The notes under the pieces: model-generated | Seen by the model: only the letters and a program-made list of their open reading frames with translations | The model's database searches: none | What the model was told of the DNA's origin: nothing | From: Myxococcales bacterium | GTDB lineage: Bacteria > Myxococcota_A > Polyangia > Polyangiales > JAFGIB01 | Assembly (NCBI GenBank): GCA_029880325.1 | Contig: JAOUOP010000060.1 | Location: 1 to 48,351 of the forward strand | Direction of reading: 5' to 3' | Length of the DNA stretch: 48,351 nucleotides | In this document: positions 40,013 through 48,060 of the stretch, one piece after another | Position numbering within the stretch: position 1 is the first letter of the stretch | Layout of the letters: each line of letters begins with the position of its first letter | Program-made: the position numbers and the translations under genes

Positions 40013-40876
40013 TCAGGGCGTGTGGGCGCCCATGATGCGGTCGACCAGGCCCACGGCGCGCGAGTTGGCCCGCGCCTGCTTGCGCACCTCGAGGCCCACG
40101 CGCCGCATCCAGGCCAGCTCTTCGACGTCCAGCGGACCGCGCGTGAGGGCCCTCAGGGCTTCGTCCAGCTCGCTGCGATCGGCCGGCCCGCTCAGGCAGA
40201 TGTCGACGCTCGCATGGCTGAGCGCAAAGCGGTAGCAGTCGGACGCCCTGGGCGTGACTTCACCGGCCGGAGTTAGCTTGGGGTTGACAAGGTCTCCCCA
40301 ACGCGTCGCCGTATAGCTCACGACGCCCGGACGCTGGCCAGCGGTGGGCAGGTGGGGGAAGACTTCCTGTTCTGCGCCGGGGTGAGCAGCGTTGTAGCGC
40401 ACCATCAACGCCTGTAACTCCGGGTTTTGGGCGTGTTCGAGCAAAGCCGGACGGTGATGGCAGGAGAGCATCAGGTGACGGCACAGGCCCTGCTCGCGCA
40501 GTCGCACCGCGGCCTCTAGAAGCCGCGCAGGCGGCGGCCCGTTCCACCAACCCAGCAGTAGAAAGTCGGCGTGGTCGGTGCCCAGCTTGCGCAGGGCTGA
40601 CCTGAGCGAGGGGCCCATCAACGCCGCGACCCGACTGTAGCTCTGGACCACGATCACGATCTCGTCGCGATGGGACTGCGAAAGCTCTCGCACGCCGCGG
40701 CCGAAGTCGGGGCGGCGCACAGAGCCCCAGTAGAAGTAGTTGATACCGCGGTCGAAGGCGTGGCCGATGTCGGCCCGGGCCAGGCCGAAACTGGAGCCCA
40801 GACCCAGGCGACTGACCAGGGGCCCGTCGGGGCCGAGCTGGACGCGGGCGCTGCCGCCTTGTGTGGAAGGACCCAT
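40013..40876 (-). CDS. Aldo/keto reductase family protein with altered Asp motif
   Basis: The 287-residue protein has an AKR barrel pattern: the N-terminal GPDGPLVSRLGLGSSFG, FDRGINYFYWGSVRR, then SALRKLGTDHADFLLLGWW, LREQGLCRHLMLSCHHRPAL, YNAAHPGAEQEVFPHL and the late DICLSGPADRSELDEAL. In the usual AKR the second block reads INxFDTAxxYG; here the catalytic Asp position is Tyr and the motif is INYFYWG. Related sequences keep such a motif, but NADPH-dependent reduction by the standard tetrad is uncertain. It follows the TetR gene on the same strand after 77 bases and may be its target. Confidence 0.8.
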   Translation of the reverse strand: MGPSTQGGSARVQLGPDGPLVSRLGLGSSFGLARADIGHAFDRGINYFYWGSVRRPDFGRGVRELSQSHRDEIVIVVQSYSRVAALMGPSLRSALRKLGTDHADFLLLGWWNGPPPARLLEAAVRLREQGLCRHLMLSCHHRPALLEHAQNPELQALMVRYNAAHPGAEQEVFPHLPTAGQRPGVVSYTATRWGDLVNPKLTPAGEVTPRASDCYRFALSHASVDICLSGPADRSELDEALRALTRGPLDVEELAWMRRVGLEVRKQARANSRAVGLVDRIMGAHTP

Positions 40877-40953
40877 CGGGGCGCGGGAGTGTGCCGCAAA
40901 CCCGGACGCCCGTCAGCAGCCTTCGCGGCGATGCCGCAGACCGCCTGCGCCAC

Positions 40954-41763
40954 CTATGGGCTCGCCTCTCCCACCTGCGCCGAGTCGATGGGTTCGGAGC
41001 GCAGGCCGTCGTCGACCAACAACATGATCGCGCGCGCCAGCTCGAGCACCTGCTGCGCGTGCTCGGGGCTGTTGGCTTCGGCTCCATCCCGGGGCCTGAG
41101 CTGGCGGTGCAGGGCCATGAAGGCGACGCCGTAGGCCACCGATTGCATCGCGTACAGCAGCGTCTCGGGGGCGTCGCCGCGCAGCTGTCCTGCCTCGATG
41201 GCCCGACCCATGCCGGTGGCCAGCGCCTCGATCACTTGGCGGCCACTCTCGCTTCGCTCGGGCTCCTGCTGCTCCATGAACTCGGCGCTGTGCATCAGCT
41301 CGAAGTGGGCCGGCGCTTCCACCGCAAAGGCGATCAGCGCCAGGCCGTAGGCCTTCAGGCGCTCCAGGGGGTCGTCGCCGGCCGCCTCGATCTCGGCCCC
41401 TACCCGGGCCATGAAGCGCTCCATGACCTCGCTTGCGAGCTCGCTGAGCAGCGCCCGATTGTCCGCGAAGTGCCGGTACGGTGCCGCAGACGATACGCCC
41501 GCCGCGCGCGACAGTTTGCGCATGCTGAAGTTGGCCAGGCCCTGCCGGCGCAGCAGGTCGGCGGCCGAATCCAAAAGCTCACGGCGCAAGTCTCCATGGT
41601 GATACGCGCGGACGCTTCCACGGGACGCGTTGGTGGCCTTTGTCTCCGCCTGCGGAGTGACCGGAGAAGACCGGCTCTGTCGGGATTTCTCGGTCAAGTG
41701 AACGCCGCTAACAATGTTAGCGAGGCCGCCACTGCACGCAAGAGGAATCCACCTTTCAGCCAC
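40954..41763 (-). CDS. TetR/AcrR-family regulator with WHG-type C-terminal domain
   Basis: The protein has up to 269 residues. The HTH region is clear: RAYHHGDLRRELLDSAADLLRRQGLANFSMRKLSRAAGVSSAAPYRHFADNRALLSELASEVM. The ligand domain resembles the WHG type (TetR_C_33). The start is uncertain, since about 50 residues before the HTH show no structure. GTG 41763 is the outer limit and TTG 41697 an inner choice; no ATG is available. A perfect palindrome at 41707-41721 lies between these two starts and may be its own operator, which favours the inner start. It precedes the aldo/keto reductase gene. Confidence 0.88.
   Translation of the reverse strand: MAERWIPLACSGGLANIVSGVHLTEKSRQSRSSPVTPQAETKATNASRGSVRAYHHGDLRRELLDSAADLLRRQGLANFSMRKLSRAAGVSSAAPYRHFADNRALLSELASEVMERFMARVGAEIEAAGDDPLERLKAYGLALIAFAVEAPAHFELMHSAEFMEQQEPERSESGRQVIEALATGMGRAIEAGQLRGDAPETLLYAMQSVAYGVAFMALHRQLRPRDGAEANSPEHAQQVLELARAIMLLVDDGLRSEPIDSAQVGEASP
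41707..41721. promoter_or_regulatory. Palindrome GCTAACAATGTTAGC
   Basis: A perfect 6-3-6 inverted repeat lies at the 5' end of the TetR-regulator frame, 10 bases before its inner start TTG 41697. It is a good candidate for autoregulation. It would lie inside the coding region if GTG 41763 is used. Confidence 0.5.
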
Positions 41764-41805
41764 GATCTGGCCAGGTTTTATGTGACGTTATCGCAGTTCT
41801 GGTCG

Positions 41806-41859
41806 CCGGCGCGTCGGGCAGCACAGCTCAGCGCTGGGCTGTGCTGCCCGACGCGCCGG
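41806..41859. terminator. 54-bp hairpin with perfect 22-bp arms
   Basis: Bases 41806-41827 pair perfectly with 41838-41859 across a 10-base loop. The structure covers the last codons and stop of the exported protein gene (stop at 41828-41830) and the gap to the TetR gene start. It is the longest perfect stem seen in the window. There is no T-run on either strand; it may block 3' decay or act with Rho. Confidence 0.65.
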
Positions 41860-42877
41860 TAGCACCCGACGCCCCCCGAGACACGCGCCAGTCGTCGGTG
41901 CGGAAGGCGTAGACGTGCTCCCCGGGCTTGCCACCCCAAAAGGCGATCACCTCCTGGGGTCGGTCGCGCAGATAGGCGATGTAAAAATGATGTGGAAAGA
42001 CTAGCTTTTTCACCGGCGAGGACAGGCGCATGTCCATCACCAGCAGATCCTGGCCGGGCTTGAGGTGATCCTGGAAGCGCTTCGGCAAACCATAGCCCTT
42101 GGCGTAGCCGGTCAGGTCGTCGGTGCGCCGCACGTCGACCTTGATGCCGTGGGTCGAGCCCCCGGGCAGCAGGATATCGTATTCGAAACTTCGCAGGCGA
42201 TTGAGAATGGCGGCGCTGAGCGCGATCCCGACGACCTCGATGGGCAGTGCGTTGGGTGGGTAGTCGTAGGTTTCGTCGTCGACCGGTTGACCTCCCCGTG
42301 TTCGCACGTGGCGCAGCTTGGCGCCACCGGCCACAGCACGTATGCGGGAATGATCCCACTCGAAGTATCGTGGATGCTCCTCACTGAAGCGGTAATCCGT
42401 CAGTGCGCGATCGATACTCCTGTGGAAGTCCAAGCGCGTATCCGAACTCACCAGACGCAGCTCTGGCGACAGCACGATGCGCTGGCGCACAGTCCATTTG
42501 TCCGGCAGCGGCACCAGGCGATGGGTCTCGGGATGGGCGACCCGGGTATAGACCTTGATGCGATCGACCTGCAGCCTGCCATCGGCGAGCAGGCGGTGGC
42601 TCTCGCGGCCGTGGCCGTGGAGGAAGCCGTCGCGCACCGCAGCCCGCGGCGCGCCCCCGTCAAAGCCGTCGGTGTAGCGGCTGCCGCGCGGCAGCTGCTC
42701 GATCAGGTCGTCGTGGGCGCGGACGCCGCCCGGTGCGGACAAAAGCAACAGCGTGGCGCCAAGCGCCCATTGCACGTGCAGCGCCGCGCGGAGCCCGCCA
42801 AATGCGCGCAGTCGCGGAGCTTTAAATCCGATCGGCACTGCTTTCGGCGGGTCGGTCTGGCTGCACGCAGGCATCAT
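41828..42877 (-). CDS. Exported protein of unknown function
   Basis: The protein has about 349 residues, with a hydrophobic segment (VQWALGATLLLLSAPGGVRA) followed by HDDLIEQLPRGSRYTDG, a typical signal-peptide exit. The rest is mixed: RIKVYTRVAHPETHRLVPLPDKWTVRQRIVLSPELRLVSSDTRLDF, a middle rich in Arg/Asp, and YDYPPNALPIEVVGIALSAAILNRLRSFEYDILL before PQEVIAFWGGKPGEHVYAF. No family is recognised. It ends in a Ser/Gly/Ala tail encoded partly by the 54-bp hairpin. The start is uncertain: ATG 42877 precedes the signal by 50 residues, and an internal GTG would give a normal signal length. It is divergent from the MYXO-CTERM-like gene. Confidence 0.6.
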   Translation of the reverse strand: MMPACSQTDPPKAVPIGFKAPRLRAFGGLRAALHVQWALGATLLLLSAPGGVRAHDDLIEQLPRGSRYTDGFDGGAPRAAVRDGFLHGHGRESHRLLADGRLQVDRIKVYTRVAHPETHRLVPLPDKWTVRQRIVLSPELRLVSSDTRLDFHRSIDRALTDYRFSEEHPRYFEWDHSRIRAVAGGAKLRHVRTRGGQPVDDETYDYPPNALPIEVVGIALSAAILNRLRSFEYDILLPGGSTHGIKVDVRRTDDLTGYAKGYGLPKRFQDHLKPGQDLLVMDMRLSSPVKKLVFPHHFYIAYLRDRPQEVIAFWGGKPGEHVYAFRTDDWRVSRGASGATGASGSTAQR

Positions 42878-42998
42878 CGGGCGCGGGCTTGGACGGCCGC
42901 AGGGCCGGAGGGCTTCAGTCTGGCACAGCAAAACGCCAACGCCATCCCACTCGGGCTATGCTGCGGGCCGCGACCCGGCGGGCGCTGCACGAGGCGAT

Positions 42999-43340
42999 AT
43001 GAGTCGACGAAGATGCACTCCAATCACCGGGCGCGTCAGAGGGCGCGCGCGAGCATGGCTACTACCGTGGGCCTGTGGTGGATGGCTGCTGCTGACTGCG
43101 GGCGCGGCGGCGGCGGCCACCGACGCGGCCGTCGTCGATGCCGCCGATGCGGGCGCGATGGCCGACGCCGGGGTGCGCCGGGGTGACGGCAGCCCCGCAC
43201 GCGTGAAGGTCATCGGCTACGGCGATCGGGGCAGCAATTGCGTCTGCAATGCACCGGGCAGCGCGCCTGAACGCGGCAGCAGCCTGGCGTGGGCGGCGCT
43301 GACGCTCGGCACCAGTCTCTGGTGGCGGCGGTGGCGCTGA
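42999..43340 (+). CDS. Small exported protein with MYXO-CTERM-like tail
   Basis: The 113-residue protein has an Arg-rich N-terminus and signal (WLLPWACGGWLLLTAGAAAAA), a short acidic Asp/Ala segment and then SNCVCNAPGSAPERGSSLAWAALTLGTSLWWRRWR. The last part is a Cys, a small spacer, a short hydrophobic helix and a terminal Arg cluster, which is the layout of MYXO-CTERM sorting tails found in myxobacteria. By that model the Cys is modified and the tail removed by a myxosortase. The hydrophobic part is short and holds Trp, so the assignment is moderate. Function otherwise unknown. Confidence 0.6.
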   Translation: MSRRRCTPITGRVRGRARAWLLPWACGGWLLLTAGAAAAATDAAVVDAADAGAMADAGVRRGDGSPARVKVIGYGDRGSNCVCNAPGSAPERGSSLAWAALTLGTSLWWRRWR

Positions 43341-43426
43341 TGGCGGCTCGCACCGGGTGGAACCCGCGGGACGTGGACGTCAAAGTGGTGCCGAGCGGCG
43401 GTCCGGGCTAAAAGAGCGCCTGCGCA

Positions 43427-44533
43427 ATGGCCGTGGCGAAACAGGACTACTACCAGGTGCTCGGTGTCGACCGCTCCGCAACCCAGGTGGAGCTGAAGGC
43501 TGCCTATCGAAAACTTGCAGTCAAATTCCATCCCGACCACAACCAGGACGACGCCGAGGCCGAAGAGCAGTTCAAGCGCGTGGCCGAAGCCTACGCCGTG
43601 CTGGGCGACTCCGAAAAACGCCGACGCTACGATGCCTTCGGGCACGCGGCCTTCGGAGGCGCGGGCGAGGGTTCTGGCGGCGCAGGCGGCGCGGACTTGG
43701 GCGGCCTCGGCGACATCCTCGAGGGCTTCCTCGACGACGTTTTTCGGCGTCGCAGCGCACGCAGGGCGCCCAAGGACCTGCGCTACAACCTGGAGCTGGA
43801 CTTCGAGCAGGCTGCGCTCGGCACCGAGACGTGCATCGAATACGAGCGGCACGAGATCTGCGGCCACTGCAAGGGCGAACGCGCCGATCCCAGCGCTACT
43901 ACGCCCGAGTGTGGCGCCTGCCGTGGGCGTGGGGAGGTGCGCTATCAGCGGGGCTTTTTCGTGGCCTCCCGTGCTTGCAGCAGCTGCGACGGCAGCGGCG
44001 TGCGCAGCGAGGCCCGCTGCACGCGCTGCAGCGGCAGCGGCAGCCAACCGGCGCGCCAATCTCTGGAGGTCAAGATCCCCGCTGGCGTCGAGGACGGCGC
44101 CGTGCGCTCGGTGCGCGGCGCTGGCGAGCAAACCCCCTACGGCAGCGGCGACCTGCACGTGCACATTGCGGTCAAGCCCCATCCCATCTTCAACCGCGAG
44201 GGCTCGGATATCCTTTGCGAAGTGCCGGTGAGCTTTCCACAGGCAGCGCTGGGCGATGAAGTCGACGTGCCGACGCTGGGCGGCAAGGTCTCGATGCGGC
44301 TGCCAGCCGGCACCCAGAGCGGCAAGGTCTTTCGGCTGCGCGGCAAGGGGCTGCCCGTATTCGGCGGCGCCGGCAAGGGCGACCAGTTTGTGACCGTGGT
44401 GGTTGAGGTGCCGCAGAAGTTGACGGCGCGCCAGCGGGAGCTGCTGCAGGAGCTGGCTGCGACCATGGACACGAGCCACCACCACCCCAAGACCCACGGC
44501 TTCCTCGACAAGCTCAAACACCTCTTCGATTGA
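43427..44533 (+). CDS. dnaJ: DnaJ (Hsp40) co-chaperone
   Basis: The 368-residue protein is a type I DnaJ. The J-domain has an intact HPD motif: DYYQVLGVDRSATQVELKAAYRKLAVKFHPDHNQ ... EAYAVLGDSEKRRRYD. A Gly-rich linker (GGAGEGSGGAGGADLGG) is followed by the Cys-rich zinc domain with four Cx2C repeats (CGHCKGER, CGACRGRG, CSSCDGSG, CTRCSGSG), the first lacking its final Gly, and the C-terminal domain (SLEVKIPAGVEDGAVRSVRGAGE ... GKVFRLRGKGLPVFGG). It delivers clients to Hsp70 and stimulates its ATPase. There is no dnaK or grpE next to it; the lidless Hsp70 gene is 18 kb away. A paralogue elsewhere in the genome is possible. Confidence 0.93.
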   Translation: MAVAKQDYYQVLGVDRSATQVELKAAYRKLAVKFHPDHNQDDAEAEEQFKRVAEAYAVLGDSEKRRRYDAFGHAAFGGAGEGSGGAGGADLGGLGDILEGFLDDVFRRRSARRAPKDLRYNLELDFEQAALGTETCIEYERHEICGHCKGERADPSATTPECGACRGRGEVRYQRGFFVASRACSSCDGSGVRSEARCTRCSGSGSQPARQSLEVKIPAGVEDGAVRSVRGAGEQTPYGSGDLHVHIAVKPHPIFNREGSDILCEVPVSFPQAALGDEVDVPTLGGKVSMRLPAGTQSGKVFRLRGKGLPVFGGAGKGDQFVTVVVEVPQKLTARQRELLQELAATMDTSHHHPKTHGFLDKLKHLFD

Positions 44534-44566
44534 GCCATCGCAAAAGCCCCGCGACCTGCCCTGGCG

Positions 44567-46510
44567 ATGATGAGCGCCTTGCGAAAGCATCTGACGAGCA
44601 TCGATCCACGGACGCTGGGGGTTGTGCGCATGGCGCTTGGCCTGCTGTTGCTCTTCGACCTGGGCAAGCGCTGGGGCGAGCTCGAACTCTGGTACACCGA
44701 CGCCGGCCTATTGCCCGGGCACGCTACGCTCTTCTTCGGTCGTAGCCATCAATTTTCACCGCTGGCGGGGCTCAAGCACGCCCACGAGGTCGCCGCCTGC
44801 TTTGGGCTATTTGGGCTGTGCTACCTGGCCTTGCTCGTGGGTTATCGCACGCGGCTTTCGCAGGTGCTTTCGCTCGTGGCTTGCCTCAGCCTGCAAACGC
44901 GAGCCGATCTGCTGTCAAACGGCGGCGACTACGTGCTGTGCATCCTGTGTTGGTGGACGGTCTTTCTGCCCATGGGGCGGCGCTACTCGGTCGATGCCGT
45001 GTGCGAAAGCTTGCGCCAGCGGCCCGAGGTCAGTCCCGAACAGCTGCACGGCGGCTGGGATGCACCGCGGTCGGCAACACCGGTGACGAGCCTGGCGGTG
45101 TTGGCGGCGCTGCTTCAAATTTCCGTAATTTACTACTTCAACACCGTCCAAAAAGACGGCCTCACCTGGCGCTCCGGCGAAGCCATCTACTACCTGCTGC
45201 AGCAGGAGCGACTGCTCGATTACGGCGGGCTGTGGGCGCGGCATCACGTTTCGCTGATGTCCACGAAGGTGCTGAGCTACGCCACGCTGGTGGTGGAGGG
45301 GCTTTTGCCGCTGCTGATTCTCAGCCCCCTCGGCAAACCCTGGACGCGGCGCATCGCCGTGGTCTTCATATGGGGCCTGCATCTAGGCATCGAGGTCACG
45401 GGCAACTTCGGGATCTTCTCGCCGTCGATGATGACCTTTGGCTTGGTGCTGCTGACGGCTGCCGACCACGACGCCCTCGAGCGCCTGGCGCGCAGCCAAA
45501 AGGGTCGGCTCCGGCGGGTGTACTACGATCCGGGCTGCGGCGTTTGCTTTCAGCTTTCACGCCTGATGACCCGGCTCGACCTCTATGGGCGACTCAGACC
45601 GCTGCCCAATACCGACCACAGCGCGCTGCCGACGGGCTTCGACCCGGCGCAGCTCGAGCACACGCTCCTGGTGGTCGACCCCGACAGCGGGCGACACTGG
45701 ACGCGGGCAGCGGCGGTGGCCCAGGTTGTGGCGGCATTGCCGGCGGGGTGGCTTCTGTCGTGGCCGATCGTTCTGCCCGGGCTCAGGACACTGTTCGACT
45801 GGTTCTACGACGCCTTCGCCGCGCGGCGGGCCGAGGTCTCGGTGGCCCTGGGCTTTGCGGCCTGCGGACTACCGCCACAGGTCGCTTCGGCGGCGCTGCC
45901 CTTGATGGCGGCAACCGGGGGCGGCGACGCGCCGCTCTTGCAAACATTGGCAAAACTGCGGGTGGTCCTGCGCGAGGCGCTGGTAGCCTATCTGCTGGTG
46001 GCGGCGAGCGCCCAGCTGCTGCTCGAGAATTGGAAGCTGCCCAAGGCCCTACGGCTGGAGCGACTTCCGCCGCTACTCGCGCAGACCATCTCCTACACGC
46101 GGCTGCAGCAGGGCTGGAGCATGTTCGCCGCCGATGCGCCCACCGACGAGCGCAGCATCGTGGTCGACGCCATCACGCGGGACGGGCGCCACGTCGACCC
46201 CATCAACGAGCTGGCCGCGCGCAGCGCCGACCCACTCAGCCGCCGGGTGCCGGTGCGACCGGGCTACAACGTCTACTGGGTCGACTACATCGCGCGCATC
46301 GAAGGCTACAAAGCCTACCACCGCGACCTGCGGCGCTTCATCTTGGCCTACCATGAGCGCACGGGACAGCCCGAAGACCGCATCGTCTCGTTTGAAGCGC
46401 ACGTGGTCGAGCAGGACAGCCCGCGGCCCGGTCACGGCGAGCCGCAAAATGTGCGAAGCCACGTCTTTCTGCGGGGGCGGGGTGCGCCGGTGGGCAATGC
46501 GCGGCGCTGA
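44567..46510 (+). CDS. HTTM-domain membrane protein fused to a DCC1-like thiol domain
   Basis: The 647-residue protein begins with an HTTM (vitamin K-dependent gamma-carboxylase-like) membrane region: LGVVRMALGLLLLFDLGKRW, LWYTDAGLLPGHATLFF, GLCYLALLVGYRTRLSQVL, then YYFNTVQKDGLTWRSGEAIYYLLQQERL and further TM helices to about residue 300. At 317-330, RVYYDPGCGVCFQLSRLMTRLDLYGRLRPLPN is a DUF393/DCC1-like thioredoxin-fold CxxC start. A second hydrophobic region (about 465-490) and a soluble C-terminal domain follow (SMFAADAPTDERSIVVDAITRDGRHVDPINEL). No gamma-carboxylation pathway is known here. The start is 33 bases after the dnaJ stop, so cotranscription is likely. Confidence 0.85.
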   Translation: MMSALRKHLTSIDPRTLGVVRMALGLLLLFDLGKRWGELELWYTDAGLLPGHATLFFGRSHQFSPLAGLKHAHEVAACFGLFGLCYLALLVGYRTRLSQVLSLVACLSLQTRADLLSNGGDYVLCILCWWTVFLPMGRRYSVDAVCESLRQRPEVSPEQLHGGWDAPRSATPVTSLAVLAALLQISVIYYFNTVQKDGLTWRSGEAIYYLLQQERLLDYGGLWARHHVSLMSTKVLSYATLVVEGLLPLLILSPLGKPWTRRIAVVFIWGLHLGIEVTGNFGIFSPSMMTFGLVLLTAADHDALERLARSQKGRLRRVYYDPGCGVCFQLSRLMTRLDLYGRLRPLPNTDHSALPTGFDPAQLEHTLLVVDPDSGRHWTRAAAVAQVVAALPAGWLLSWPIVLPGLRTLFDWFYDAFAARRAEVSVALGFAACGLPPQVASAALPLMAATGGGDAPLLQTLAKLRVVLREALVAYLLVAASAQLLLENWKLPKALRLERLPPLLAQTISYTRLQQGWSMFAADAPTDERSIVVDAITRDGRHVDPINELAARSADPLSRRVPVRPGYNVYWVDYIARIEGYKAYHRDLRRFILAYHERTGQPEDRIVSFEAHVVEQDSPRPGHGEPQNVRSHVFLRGRGAPVGNARR

Positions 46511-46552
46511 GGATGGGCCTGGGCGTCCTGGTCCTGTGTCGACTCACTTTAG

Positions 46553-47716
46553 CTATTCGAAGGCCGGGATACCGGTGATGGTCTGGCCCAGGATCAGTGT
46601 GTGAATATCGTGGGTGCCCTCGTAGGTGGAGACCGTCTCGAGGTTCAGCATATGGCGGCTGATCGGGTACTCGAACATGATGCCATTGCCACCCAGGATA
46701 TCGCGGGCGATGCGGGCGATGGCCAGGGCGTGCTCGCAGTTGTTGCGCTTGGCCAGCGAGACCTGCGGCGGGGTCATCTTGCCCTGCTCCTTCAGGCGCA
46801 TCAGCCGGAGCGACAAGAGCTGCGCCTTGGTGATCTCCGTCAGCATGTAGACCAGCTTGTTCTGCACCAGCTGATAGCCGGCGATGGGCCTGGAAAACTG
46901 CACCCGATCCTTGGCGTAAGACAGGGCGCAGTCATAGCAGGCCATGGCGGCGCCGATGACACCAAAGGCGATACCGCTGCGGGCCTGGGTCAAGCACGAG
47001 AGCGGACCGCGCAGCCCCTTGACGCCGGGCAGCAGCGCGTCGTCACCCACCTCGACATCCTCGAGGATCAGCTCGCTGGTCACGCTGGCGCGCAGGGAGA
47101 ACTTGTCCTCGATCTTCTGGGCGGTGAAGCCGGAGGTCTCGGTGGGGACCAGGAAGCCATGGATCTCGCCGTCGAGCTTGGCCCAGATAATGGCGACCTT
47201 GGCGAGATTGCCGTTGGTAATCCAGCGCTTGCGGCCATTGATGCGGTAGCCGCCGCCGGGCAGGGCCTCGGCGCGGGTGATCATGCCGGCGGGATTGGAG
47301 CCGAAATCGGGCTCGGTCAGGCCGAAGCAGCCGATGATCTCGCCGGCGGCCATACCGGGCAGCCAGCGCTGCTTCTGCTCCTCGGAGCCGAAGGCGTGGA
47401 TGGGATACATGCACAGCGACCCCTGGACCGAGGCGAAGCTGCGCAGCCCCGAATCCCCGCGCTCCAGCTCCTGGCAGATCAGCCCATAGGCCACCTGGCC
47501 CATGCCGGCGCAGCCGTAGCCCTTTAGATTGGCGCCCAGCAGACCGAGCTCGGCGATCTTGGGAATCAGATCTTCGGGAAAAGTCCCATTCTGATAATGC
47601 TCGGCAATGATCGGCAGCACCTCGTCATCGACGAAGCGCCGGACGGTATCGCGCACCATGCGCTCCTCATCGCTGAGCTCGGAATCCAGGTCATAGAAAT
47701 CGAGTGATTCGGCCAT
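46553..47716 (-). CDS. Acyl-CoA dehydrogenase, glutaryl-CoA dehydrogenase type
   Basis: The 387-residue FAD enzyme belongs to the acyl-CoA dehydrogenase family and is closest in pattern to GcdH, which oxidises and decarboxylates glutaryl-CoA to crotonyl-CoA in lysine/tryptophan breakdown. Signs are RSFASVQGSLCMYPIHAFGSEEQKQRWLPGMA, GCFGLTEPDFGSNP, RKRWITNGNLAKVAIIWAK, the FAD segment ILGGNGIMFEYPISRHMLNLE, and the catalytic Glu in TVSTYEGTHDIHTLILGQTITGIPAFE, a near-diagnostic GcdH ending. The ATG at 47716 has GGAGG nine bases upstream. No other lysine-catabolism gene is adjacent. The upstream gap is repeat-rich. Confidence 0.92.
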   Translation of the reverse strand: MAESLDFYDLDSELSDEERMVRDTVRRFVDDEVLPIIAEHYQNGTFPEDLIPKIAELGLLGANLKGYGCAGMGQVAYGLICQELERGDSGLRSFASVQGSLCMYPIHAFGSEEQKQRWLPGMAAGEIIGCFGLTEPDFGSNPAGMITRAEALPGGGYRINGRKRWITNGNLAKVAIIWAKLDGEIHGFLVPTETSGFTAQKIEDKFSLRASVTSELILEDVEVGDDALLPGVKGLRGPLSCLTQARSGIAFGVIGAAMACYDCALSYAKDRVQFSRPIAGYQLVQNKLVYMLTEITKAQLLSLRLMRLKEQGKMTPPQVSLAKRNNCEHALAIARIARDILGGNGIMFEYPISRHMLNLETVSTYEGTHDIHTLILGQTITGIPAFE

Positions 47717-47831
47717 CGCGTCAGTCCTCCAAGCCCGGCCTGCCGCCCGCCGGGGCAAAGGCGGGCCGGCGCCAGAGCAACCGGGCTGCTTCGCTTCGCA
47801 TGCCCACCGAGCCCTGTCAAAGCCCAGCGCA

Positions 47832-47997
47832 CCGCCGGAAATAGCAGCCAGGACGTTTTTTCGCAGCACGCGCCAGCGAGGCTGCGGGCCTGGCAACAAC
47901 CTGCCTACCCATCGCCGCCGGAAATAGCAGCCAGGACGTTTTTTCGCAGCACGCGCCAGCGAGGCTGCGGGCCTGGCAACAACCTGCCTACCCATCG
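47832..47997. repeat. 83-bp tandem duplication containing the dispersed repeat core
   Basis: Two copies of an 83-base unit (47832-47914 and 47915-47997) appear identical by eye. Each contains AGCAGCCAGGACGTTTTTTCG, a variant of the family core with one altered base and extra T residues. Apparent identity of both copies indicates a recent event. Confidence 0.93.
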
Positions 47998-48042
47998 CAA
48001 CGCCCCAACCAGCTACACCGCCCCGTACGACGGCCCGGCCCA

Positions 48043-48060
48043 AATAGCTGCCAGGACCTC
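48043..48060 (+). repeat. Degenerate copy of the dispersed repeat core
   Basis: AATAGCTGCCAGGACCTC matches the first 13 bases of the family core and then diverges. It is 46 bases beyond the 83-bp tandem duplication. Confidence 0.65.
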
